The notes below the pieces were generated by a model. The model had not been told where the DNA came from and did no database searches. It saw nothing but the letters and a program-made list of their open reading frames with translations. Below, one piece after another: positions 1-6,238 of a DNA stretch of 8,668 bases. Position numbers and translations under genes: made by a program. This DNA is from Phenylobacterium aquaticum. Lineage in GTDB: Bacteria; Pseudomonadota; Alphaproteobacteria; Caulobacterales; Caulobacteraceae. The stretch lies in NCBI RefSeq assembly GCF_947378715.1, contig NZ_CANCLE010000161.1, positions 1 to 8,668 of the forward strand. Reading direction: 5' to 3'. How positions within the stretch are numbered: position 1 is the first letter of the stretch; every line of letters starts with the position of its first letter.

Positions 1-1349
1 CCGAGCCCGGCGGCCAGCAGGATCATGCGGCCGCTCTTGCCCTTCAGCGGCGGGTCGGCGGCCTGGATCACCCGCACATTGGCGCGGCTGCGGGACATGG
101 CGTTTTCCAGGCTGGCGTTCTCCGCCGTCTTGGCCAGGTCCTGATAGACGCCTTCGACCACGTCGCGGGCCCGCTGCAGTTCGCGATATTGCGGGCCGAT
201 GCGGACCAGTTCGTCGAGCCGAGCGTTGACGGCGTTCAGTGACGCCTGAAGGGCGCGACGGCCGCTGCGCAGGCCGGCCAGCTCGCCTTCGGAATCGGCA
301 AAGGCGCTGTCGAGCTGTTGGCGGACGGGGTTGAGGCCGTGGTGCTCGGCGGCGGTCTGGGAGGTCGGGGTCTGGCCGATCTGGGCCTGCAGGGCGGCGA
401 TCTTGCCGTCGAGATCGGCGATCAGCGGATAGCCGTCGCGGAACTTGGCGGCGGCCTCCCGGCGCTGGGCCTGCAGGGCGATCAGGCTGGAGGTGAGCGC
501 ATCGAGCTGGGCGGAGCGCGCGGTGTCGGTCGACAGCGGCACGACCGACGGGGTCAGGTCCATGCGGCGGCCCAGCTGAGAGGTGCGGCCGGCCCGGGCG
601 GCGATCTGCTGGTCGGTGGCCTGGAGCTGGGCCTGCAGCGCCGCCTGCTGACCCTGAACGGCGCTGAACTCGACATTGTAGTCGCCGAAATTGTGCGCGG
701 TGGCGAAGGCGGTGAGCTGGCCCTCCAGCTGGTCCAGGCGCTGGCTGAGGCCGTCGCGCTGGGCGCCGACCGAGCTCGCATCAGCGCGCTTGAACACCTC
801 ACGGCGGCGATCGACGTAGAGCGAGACCAGGCGGTTCAACAGGTCGGCGGCGACCTGGCGGTCGGCGTTGCGCAGGCTCATCTCGATGACGTTCGACTGC
901 GGGATATTGTCGATCGTCAGGTCCTTCTCCAGGCGGTCCGCCGCCTGTTCCAGACCGTTGGGCGCGGACGCGAAGCCCGGATAGGCCTTGGCCAGGCCGA
1001 TCTCCTTGATCGCCTCCAGGTGCAGGCTGCGGGCCGCGAGGATCTCCATCTCGGCATGGACGATCTGCGCCCGGTCGAAGCTCTGGCTGGAGCCCGGGTC
1101 GCTGGCCGAGCCTTTGAAGACATAGTCGCCGCCCAGCAGGATCAGCAGGCGCGACTGGGCGATATAGACCGGGTGGGCCAGCAGGGCCGCGACGAAGGCC
1201 AGGATCACCGGGACCATCAAGGCCAGCATGGCCCGGCGGCGATAATAGAAGACCGGCGTCAGGAGGTCGCGCAGCGTCAACGGCGACTGGATGCGCCGGC
1301 GCGGCGCCTCGGTCGCGGCAGGCGTCTGTTCGAAGACGGCGGTACTCAT
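1..1349 (-). CDS. GumC/Wzc-type polysaccharide co-polymerase (chain-length determinant), 3' end outside window
   Basis: Open reading frame from an ATG at 1349 running off the left edge; 449 residues are visible with no stop. It resembles inner-membrane co-polymerases (Wzz/GumC/HfsA-like) that set polysaccharide length and link the Wzy polymerase to the outer-membrane channel. A basic, Pro-containing N-terminus is followed by a membrane segment at about residues 40-59 and a Wzz-type start of the periplasmic domain (VYIAQSRLLILLGGDYVFKG). Alanine/glutamine/leucine-rich helices likely to form coiled coils lie at about 195-260, 280-325 and 345-415. The segment RVIQAADPPLKGKSGRMILL at 426-445 fits the region before the second membrane helix, although its Pro motif is degenerate. 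The visible part is already longer than classical Wzz. Whether a cytoplasmic tyrosine-kinase domain follows cannot be seen. No good Shine-Dalgarno precedes the ATG. It is divergent from the Wza-like gene, as expected for a co-regulated export pair. Confidence 0.88.
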   Translation of the reverse strand, partial: MSTAVFEQTPAATEAPRRRIQSPLTLRDLLTPVFYYRRRAMLALMVPVILAFVAALLAHPVYIAQSRLLILLGGDYVFKGSASDPGSSQSFDRAQIVHAEMEILAARSLHLEAIKEIGLAKAYPGFASAPNGLEQAADRLEKDLTIDNIPQSNVIEMSLRNADRQVAADLLNRLVSLYVDRRREVFKRADASSVGAQRDGLSQRLDQLEGQLTAFATAHNFGDYNVEFSAVQGQQAALQAQLQATDQQIAARAGRTSQLGRRMDLTPSVVPLSTDTARSAQLDALTSSLIALQAQRREAAAKFRDGYPLIADLDGKIAALQAQIGQTPTSQTAAEHHGLNPVRQQLDSAFADSEGELAGLRSGRRALQASLNAVNARLDELVRIGPQYRELQRARDVVEGVYQDLAKTAENASLENAMSRSRANVRVIQAADPPLKGKSGRMILLAAGL

Positions 1350-1420
1350 CGGTTGCGCAGGGGCGGGCCGGGTGACAGCGCCAGGGCGCCAGTGGCGGAA
1401 GTAGCTTTGGAGTCTACGGG

Positions 1421-1437
1421 TTTTGTCCTTAACAAAA
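1421..1437. repeat. Inverted repeat, candidate operator (TTTTGT-N5-ACAAAA)
   Basis: TTTTGT at 1421-1426 and ACAAAA at 1432-1437 are exact reverse complements around a 5-bp centre. In a region this GC-rich an AT-rich dyad between divergent promoters stands out, and its size suits a dimeric DNA-binding regulator. The stem is too short and too AT-rich to act as a terminator. No specific regulator can be named. Confidence 0.4.
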
Positions 1438-1456
1438 GGCTGAGGGGGCCGACGCC

Positions 1457-1473
1457 AACCCTTTGCTAACCCT
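1457..1473 (+). repeat. Short direct repeats AACCCT spaced one helical turn apart
   Basis: AACCCT occurs at 1457-1462 and again at 1468-1473, an 11-bp period that places both copies on the same DNA face. They lie 20 bp downstream of the inverted repeat and about 70 bp before the lipoprotein start codon. They may be paired half-sites for an activator or may overlap a promoter -10 region. With 6-bp copies, chance cannot be excluded. Confidence 0.25.
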
Positions 1474-1539
1474 AGACTGGCATGACATTCCGACAGCCGG
1501 CGCCGCATCCTGGGCGGCCGGCCGATCTCGGAGACCGGC

Positions 1540-2577
1540 ATGTCCGCTGGGCGGCTCACCGCAGTCCTGCTCGCCCTGACGCTCGGCGCCTGCGCCGGCG
1601 ATCCCGATCTGCCGCGCTCCTATCCTCAGCCGGGCCTGTTCGGCGGGGCTCACCACGAGAGCCGACGTCGGGAGGCGGCGCGCCCGCCCGCCACCGTCTA
1701 CGGCGCGCCGGTCCTGCCCAGCGGCCCGCCCAAGGTCTATTATCAGCCTCAGGCCCAGCCCGCCTATCCAAGACCCTCGGCGCCGCAATATGCGCCCCAG
1801 CCGGCGCCCGCGCCTCAGTACCCGCCGCAATATCAGCCCCCGGCTCAGGCCGCCTATCCGCCGGTCCGGGCTCCCGACCCCTATCCCGGCGTCGCCTACC
1901 CGCAGCCGCAGCCGCCCTATGCAGCCCCGGCCAGCCCGCCCGCCCGTTGGGGCGGCGCCTATGCTGATTGGACTGAGGAAGACTATCGCTATCGCCTCGG
2001 CCCGGGCGACGAACTGGCCCTGCGCTTCCTGATCAATCCGGATCTCAACGGCCAGGTGATCATCGGCCCCGACGGGCGTGGGATCTTCCCGCTGGTCAGC
2101 GGGGTCAAGGTCGCCGACCTGACCGTGGACCAGGCCAACCAGGCCCTGACCCAGGCCTATGCCCAGGTGCTGCGCGCGCCCCAGGTCGAGGTGCTGATCA
2201 ACAGCTACGGCTCGGCCCAGGTGTTCGTCGGCGGCGAGGTCAAGGAGCCCGGCGTCAAGCCGGTCAAGGGCCAGCTGACCCCGGCGCAAGCCGTGATGAC
2301 CGCCGGCGGCGCCCTGCCCACCGCCCGCACCGGGCGCGTGGTGGTGATCCGCCAGCGTCCGGGCGGCCGGATCCTGATGAAGGACATCGACCTCAAGGCC
2401 TATCTGGCCGGCGGCGGCGCCACGGGCGACGGCTTCGCGGTGCTGCCGGGCGACCTGGTGTTCGTGCCGCGCAGCAAGATCTCCGAGGTCGACCTGTTCG
2501 TGGAGCAGTACATCAAGGGCGTGCTGCCCTTCAGCCCCAGCTTCGGCTACAGCATCAATCGCGGGCGGACCTATTGA
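1540..2577 (+). CDS. Outer-membrane polysaccharide export lipoprotein (Wza/HfsD-like) with Pro/Tyr/Gln-rich linker
   Basis: 345 residues. An ATG at 1540 follows a CGGAG ribosome site (1529-1533, 6-nt gap). The N-terminus is a lipoprotein signal peptide ending in the lipobox LGAC, with the lipidated Cys at residue 18. Residues about 49-133 are low complexity, rich in Pro, Tyr, Gln and Ala with recurring PQY and AYP units. The polysaccharide export domain follows at about 150-220 (YRLGPGDELALRF, then GPDGRGIFPLVSGVKVADL), and an SLBB-type beta-grasp domain at about 227-272 (VFVGGEVKEPGVKPVKGQLT). A mixed segment to 311 (VLPGDLVFVPRSKISEVD) leads into a C-terminal stretch (VEQYIKGVLPFSPSFGYSI) that fits the end of this family and may insert in the outer membrane. 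Such proteins multimerise into the channel for capsule, exopolysaccharide or holdfast export. It is shorter than E. coli Wza (about 380 residues) and seems to have a single SLBB domain. The linker is atypical. Confidence 0.93.
   Translation: MSAGRLTAVLLALTLGACAGDPDLPRSYPQPGLFGGAHHESRRREAARPPATVYGAPVLPSGPPKVYYQPQAQPAYPRPSAPQYAPQPAPAPQYPPQYQPPAQAAYPPVRAPDPYPGVAYPQPQPPYAAPASPPARWGGAYADWTEEDYRYRLGPGDELALRFLINPDLNGQVIIGPDGRGIFPLVSGVKVADLTVDQANQALTQAYAQVLRAPQVEVLINSYGSAQVFVGGEVKEPGVKPVKGQLTPAQAVMTAGGALPTARTGRVVVIRQRPGGRILMKDIDLKAYLAGGGATGDGFAVLPGDLVFVPRSKISEVDLFVEQYIKGVLPFSPSFGYSINRGRTY
1684..1938 (+). repeat. Low-complexity Pro/Tyr/Gln coding tract inside the export lipoprotein gene
   Basis: This stretch encodes residues 49-133 and is dominated by CCG/CCC, TAT and CAG/CAA codons. 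Imperfect unit copies are visible, for example CCGCAATAT twice (in the PQY units) and GCCTATCC more than once (in the AYP units). The repetition is degenerate rather than a clean tandem array, which suggests old expansion by slippage followed by drift. Confidence 0.6.
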
Positions 2578-2588
2578 CGGTCCCCGGC

Positions 2589-2593
2589 AGGAG
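2589..2593 (+). promoter_or_regulatory. Ribosome binding site deciding the GTG start of the flippase
   Basis: AGGAG at 2589-2593 lies 9 nt before GTG at 2603. This start leaves ten residues before the first membrane helix, which suits the flippase family. The site lies in the 25-bp gap after the lipoprotein stop codon, supporting translation from a shared mRNA. Confidence 0.6.
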
Positions 2594-2602
2594 CCAGGCG
2601 TC

Positions 2603-3844
2603 GTGTCGCGCTATCTGACCTCGGCGGTGGAGCAGGCGCTCTGGTCGCTGCTCAATCTCGGGGTCAACCTGCTGCTGATCCGGCTGGCGGCGCCGGACCA
2701 GTACGGGGCCTTCTCCTTCTGGGCCAATATCGGCTTCGTCCTGGCCAGCCTGCAGAACGCGCTCACCGTTCCCCATATTCAGGTGCTGGCCCCCGGCGCC
2801 GGGACCTCGCCCGCGCGGCTGGAAATCGAACGGCTGATGCATGCGGTGACGGTGGTGTTCCTGGCCCTGGTGGGAGCCGGCGTACTGGCCGCCGCCCTGG
2901 TGTTCAAGGCCAAGGGGTCTGAGTATGGCGCCCCGGCCGCGGCCCTGTTCGTGCCGGCTTTCCTGCTGCAGCAATATGTGCGGCTGCTGGCCTTCTCGCG
3001 GGGCTTTCCGCGCACCGCCCTGATCCAGACCGCCGGCGTGCTGGTGCTGGGCGTGGCCCTGGTCGGCGGGGCGACCTTGCTGGAACGCAAACCCTCGGCC
3101 GACGAGATCCTGATCATGCTGGCCCTGGCCTATGGGCTGGTCGGCTTGGCGGGCGGCTGGATGGCGACCCGGGGGCAGGGGGTGAAGGTCAGCTGGCCGG
3201 CCCTCAAGCCCTATCGCGCCTTCGCGGCTAATTCCGGCTGGCTGTTCCTGGGGGTGACGACGACCGAGCTTCTGGCCCGCTTCTCGGCCTTCGCGGTGGC
3301 CGGCGCCCTGGGCGCGGCGTCCCTGGCCTCGCTGTCGGCGACCCAGCTGCTGTTGCGGCCCCTGCCGTTGCTGGCCTCGTCCTGGAGCCTGGTGGCGCGG
3401 GGCGATCTGGTGCGGCGACGCGAGGCCGGCGACCTGTCCGGCTTCGGCCGCATCCTGATGATCGCCATCATCCCGGGCCTGGTCATCGCGCTCGGCTGGT
3501 CGTTCCTGGTCTCCGAAAGCTGGGCCTGGATCTGCGGCCTGATGTTCAAGGGCAAATACGCCGCCGACGGCGAACTGGTGCTGCTGTGGGGCGTGGCTTC
3601 CGCGCTCAGCCTCAGCCAGGTGGTGGCCTCCACGGGTCTGCAGATCCTGAAGGCCTATCGCGACCTGGCCCTGGCCAACACCATCGCCGCCCTGGCCGCG
3701 GCCGCCGGCGTGCTGTTGCTGTTGCGGCCCTATGGCGTCGCGGGCGCGATCGGCGGCGCGGCGGTGGGGCAGGGGGTCGAGGTGGCCCTGATGGCCGGGC
3801 TGCTGGTGCGCAGGCTGCGGATGGAGCGCGCCGCCTCCCAATAG
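2603..3844 (+). CDS. Wzx/MATE-like polysaccharide flippase
   Basis: 413 residues starting at a GTG with a good ribosome site. It is almost entirely hydrophobic, with about 12 predicted membrane helices: roughly 11-28, 38-55, 80-101, 112-130, 139-159, 168-186, 208-226, 229-250, 283-304, 325-343, 357-375 and 378-402. The early segment IRLAAPDQYGAFSFW matches the Wzx/MurJ/MATE-superfamily signature after the first helix, where a Pro...Tyr-Gly pair precedes helix 2. Charged loops such as VARGDLVRRREAGDLSG (264-280) and the C-terminal RRLRMERA fit cytoplasmic positions. The presumed role is to move undecaprenyl-diphosphate-linked repeat units across the inner membrane (compare HfsF and RfbX). It lies 25 bp after the export lipoprotein gene and is probably co-transcribed with it. 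Substrate specificity cannot be read from sequence. The family call is firm at superfamily level; the glycan role rests on context. Confidence 0.85.
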   Translation: MSRYLTSAVEQALWSLLNLGVNLLLIRLAAPDQYGAFSFWANIGFVLASLQNALTVPHIQVLAPGAGTSPARLEIERLMHAVTVVFLALVGAGVLAAALVFKAKGSEYGAPAAALFVPAFLLQQYVRLLAFSRGFPRTALIQTAGVLVLGVALVGGATLLERKPSADEILIMLALAYGLVGLAGGWMATRGQGVKVSWPALKPYRAFAANSGWLFLGVTTTELLARFSAFAVAGALGAASLASLSATQLLLRPLPLLASSWSLVARGDLVRRREAGDLSGFGRILMIAIIPGLVIALGWSFLVSESWAWICGLMFKGKYAADGELVLLWGVASALSLSQVVASTGLQILKAYRDLALANTIAALAAAAGVLLLLRPYGVAGAIGGAAVGQGVEVALMAGLLVRRLRMERAASQ

Positions 3845-3869
3845 TCGGGGCGGTCGTGGTCCAAACCCC

Positions 3870-3897
3870 TTGACGATCTGCCCGCACCGGGAATTAT
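3870..3897 (+). promoter_or_regulatory. Candidate promoter of the sulfatase gene
   Basis: The 108-bp gap before the sulfatase contains TTGACG (3870-3875), a good match to housekeeping -35 elements of Caulobacter and related bacteria. After a 16-bp spacer comes AATTAT (3892-3897), four of six matches to TATAAT, in the only AT-rich patch of the gap. A second AT-rich hexamer, CATAAT, lies at 3913-3918 without a clear -35. This suggests the sulfatase can be transcribed separately from the two upstream genes. The start site is untested. Confidence 0.4.
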
Positions 3898-3952
3898 TGG
3901 CATCAAGAATGTCATAATCAGCCGGGCTGCGCCTGGCCCCGGGAGCGCGCCC

Positions 3953-6223
3953 ATGTCCTACACCTCTCCGTCCGAGCCCCAGTTCCCCGGCAAGATCGGC
4001 CGCACGGTCTCTGAGTCCCAGCCTCACTGGCCGGACGGACGGGCGCCAAAGGGCGCGCCGAACGTGGTGATGATCGTGCTGGACGACACCGGCTTCGCCC
4101 ATCTGGGATGTTACGGTTCGACCATTGAGACGCCGAACATCGACCGGCTGGCGTCAGAGGGGCTGCGCTACACCGGCTTTCACACCACCGCGCTCTGCTC
4201 GTCCTCGCGGGCCTGCCTGCTGACCGGACGCAACCACCACGCGGTGGGCATCCGGGCAGTGTCGAACATGGACACCGGCTATCCGAACATGCGCGGCGCG
4301 ATCACGCCGGCGGCGGCGACGGTGGCGGAGGTCCTGCGCGACAATGGCTTCGCCACTTTCGCGGCGGGCAAGTGGCATCTGGCGCCCATGGCCGAGGCGA
4401 CGGCGGCCGGTCCGTTCCGCAACTGGCCGCTGCAGAAGGGCTTCGACCGGTTCTATGGCTTCCTGCAGGGGGAGACCGACCAGTTCCATCCGGAATTGAC
4501 CAGCGACAACCACTTCATCGACCAGCCGAGAACACCGGAGGAGGGCTATCACGTCTCCGAGGACCTGGTGGACCAGTCCATCGCCTGGGTCCGTGACCAG
4601 ACGTCGCTGGCGCCCGAGCGGCCGTTCTTCCTCTATCTGGCGTTCGGGGCGATGCACGCGCCGCACCAGGCGCCCCAGGCCTATCTCGACAAGTATCGCG
4701 GACGCTTCGACCAGGGCTGGGACGTGGCCCGGGAGGCCTGGTTCGCGCGGCAGAAGGCGATGGGTGTGATCCCCGCCGACACCGCCCTCGCGCCGCGCAA
4801 TCCCGGCGTCGAGGCCTGGGACAGCCTGAGCGACAAGCAGCAGCGGTTCGCCGCCCGTCTGCAGGAAGCCTTCGCCGGCATGCTGGACCATACCGATGCT
4901 CAGATCGGACGGCTCGCGGCCTATCTCGAGGAGATCGGCCTGTTCGAAGACACCCTCTTCCTGCTGGTCTCCGACAATGGCGCGAGCCAGGAGGGCGGGC
5001 CGCTCGGCGTGCTCGACGAGATGAAATATTTCAACATGATGGCCGAGGATCTGGATGCGGCGGTTGAGCGTCTGGACGACATCGGTGGTCCCAACAGCCA
5101 CTGCAATATCCCCTGGGGCTGGGCCCAGGCCGGCAATACGCCGCTCAAATGGTACAAGCAGAACACCCACGGCGGCGGGGTGCGCGATCCGCTGATCGTG
5201 CGCTGGCCCAAGGGGGTGAAGGGGGCCGGCGAGACCCGGACCCAGTTCTGCCACGCCGTCGATATCGCCCCGACCATACTGGAGGCTGTTGGACTGGCGC
5301 CGCCAACCGAGGTCGCCGGGGTCAGGCAGATCCCGATGCATGGGGCCAGCCTGGCGGCGAGCTTCATCGATCCCACCGCGCCGGTCGCCCGCTCCGTGCA
5401 GTATTTCGAGATGGGCGGACACCGGGGCCTGTGGAAGGACGGCTGGAAGGCGGTGACCCACCACACCTCGGGCGCGCCTCTGGATCAGGACGACTGGGAA
5501 CTCTACCACCTCGACCAGGACTTCTCGGAGACCAACAACCTGGCGGCGGCCGAGCCCGAGCGGCTCAAGGCCCTGGTCGCCGAGTGGTGGTCGCAGGCCG
5601 AGCAGAACGGCGTGTTGCCGATCGATGATCGTGGCGCGTTCGAGCTGTTCCGCGCCTCGCGCCGGCCGGGCATGCCGACCAGCCGGCGGCGGTTCATCTA
5701 CCGCCCGCCGATTTCGCACATCGTCTCGGACGCCTGTCCGCCGGTGTTCCGGGGCTGGAAGATGACGGTCGACCTGGAGCACGGGGCGGCCTGTGACGGC
5801 GCGCTGATCTCGCGCGGCAGCCTGAACAGCGGCTATGTGCTCTACATCCAGGACGGTCGCCCGGTGTTCGACCACAACGCCTTCCATGACCATGCCGTCG
5901 TGCGCGGCGACAGGAGGATCGGCCCGGGCCGCCATCAGGTCGAGGTGCTGGTCACGCGGCAGCCGGACGGCTCGGGTGCGGTCCAGATGAGCGTCGACGG
6001 CGCGGTGGTCGGGACCGGCGTCATCCCGCGCATGCTGATCATGATCTCCAGCCTGGGCATGGATTTCGGTCGCAGCCCGCGCCCGGTCAGTCCCGACTAC
6101 GCCCCGCCCTTCATCTATCCAGGCGCGATCCACAGCGTGGTGTTCGACCTGCCGCCGGTCCCGCCGGAGCTGGCGCGGACCGCCGACCAGGCTGAGGTCG
6201 CGGCGGCGATGTCCCGGCAATAG
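3953..6223 (+). CDS. Large arylsulfatase (type I, formylglycine-dependent) with variant CSSSR motif
   Basis: 756 residues. ATG at 3953 with GGGAG at 3941-3945. No signal peptide is visible, so a cytoplasmic location is likely. It hydrolyses sulfate esters, substrate unknown. Catalytic features by comparison with Pseudomonas AtsA: metal ligands D44-D45 (IVLDDTGF), candidate formylglycine Cys82 and Arg86 (LCSSSRACLLTGRNHH), K140 and H142 (GKWHLAP), H235 (AMHAPH), D341-N342 (SDNGAS) and K399 (TPLKWYK). All are present. The usual C-x-P-x-R motif reads C-S-S-S-R, so Pro is replaced by Ser84. Residues about 575-735 form a beta-rich C-terminal extension (GALISRG, GYVLYIQDGRPVFDHN, MSVDGAVVGTG, LGMDFGRSP) like that of the long bacterial sulfatases such as mycobacterial AtsA/AtsD (about 787 residues). 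It lies after the flippase with its own promoter-like element and converges on the Wzy-like gene. A direct role in the glycan pathway is unproven. Confidence 0.93.
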   Translation: MSYTSPSEPQFPGKIGRTVSESQPHWPDGRAPKGAPNVVMIVLDDTGFAHLGCYGSTIETPNIDRLASEGLRYTGFHTTALCSSSRACLLTGRNHHAVGIRAVSNMDTGYPNMRGAITPAAATVAEVLRDNGFATFAAGKWHLAPMAEATAAGPFRNWPLQKGFDRFYGFLQGETDQFHPELTSDNHFIDQPRTPEEGYHVSEDLVDQSIAWVRDQTSLAPERPFFLYLAFGAMHAPHQAPQAYLDKYRGRFDQGWDVAREAWFARQKAMGVIPADTALAPRNPGVEAWDSLSDKQQRFAARLQEAFAGMLDHTDAQIGRLAAYLEEIGLFEDTLFLLVSDNGASQEGGPLGVLDEMKYFNMMAEDLDAAVERLDDIGGPNSHCNIPWGWAQAGNTPLKWYKQNTHGGGVRDPLIVRWPKGVKGAGETRTQFCHAVDIAPTILEAVGLAPPTEVAGVRQIPMHGASLAASFIDPTAPVARSVQYFEMGGHRGLWKDGWKAVTHHTSGAPLDQDDWELYHLDQDFSETNNLAAAEPERLKALVAEWWSQAEQNGVLPIDDRGAFELFRASRRPGMPTSRRRFIYRPPISHIVSDACPPVFRGWKMTVDLEHGAACDGALISRGSLNSGYVLYIQDGRPVFDHNAFHDHAVVRGDRRIGPGRHQVEVLVTRQPDGSGAVQMSVDGAVVGTGVIPRMLIMISSLGMDFGRSPRPVSPDYAPPFIYPGAIHSVVFDLPPVPPELARTADQAEVAAAMSRQ

Positions 6224-6238
6224 ACCGCGCGAGCGGCG

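Larger units (their letters stand above)
1350..1539. promoter_or_regulatory. Divergent intergenic control region between the co-polymerase and export-lipoprotein genes
   Basis: This 190-bp gap is the longest non-coding stretch in the window and separates two divergently transcribed genes, so promoters for both are expected here. Its centre is more AT-rich than its surroundings. It holds a perfect 6-bp inverted repeat (TTTTGT/ACAAAA, 1421-1437) and two AACCCT copies 11 bp apart. A weak candidate for a Caulobacter-type housekeeping promoter towards the lipoprotein gene is CCGACG at 1449-1454 followed by GCTAAC at 1465-1470; it departs from consensus in several bases and its spacing is slightly short. 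I see no full TTAA-N7-TTAA site of the CtrA type. The regulatory role is inferred from layout. Confidence 0.55.

Noticed and set aside
1429..1443. Possible CtrA box beginning with TTAA at 1429-1432
   Set aside because: The second half after seven bases reads CTGA, not TTAA, and no matching half lies upstream.
318..1469. 383-codon plus-strand frame opposite the co-polymerase gene
   Set aside because: The minus-strand frame has a clear Wzz-type membrane helix and domain, while this one is Gly/Leu/Ala/Arg-rich without motifs and runs into the divergent control region.
1482..1967. Alternative plus-strand frame overlapping the start and Pro-rich part of the export lipoprotein gene
   Set aside because: It lacks a ribosome site and known domains. 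The competing frame has a lipobox, polysaccharide export domain and good Shine-Dalgarno, and the apparent openness comes from the C-rich repeats.
3847..3869. GGGG...CCCC pairing just after the flippase stop as a terminator
   Set aside because: Only four base pairs with a 15-nt loop and no T-run, so it does not support an intrinsic terminator.
3897..3917. Sigma-54-like element (TGGCAT...) before the sulfatase
   Set aside because: The -12 half needed at the fixed spacing reads ATGTC rather than TTGC plus A/T, so the match fails in the essential GC.
2555..4102. 515-codon minus-strand frame opposite the flippase and the sulfatase 5' end
   Set aside because: It spans an intergenic promoter region and two plus-strand genes. 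The product is Gln/Gly/His-rich low complexity with no family signature, so it is a GC-bias shadow.
4154..6220. Very long open frame (688 codons) on the minus strand opposite the sulfatase
   Set aside because: It lies wholly inside a gene with intact catalytic motifs. Its translation is Arg/Gly/His/Asp-rich without recognisable domains, and GC-rich third positions routinely remove stops from this antisense frame.
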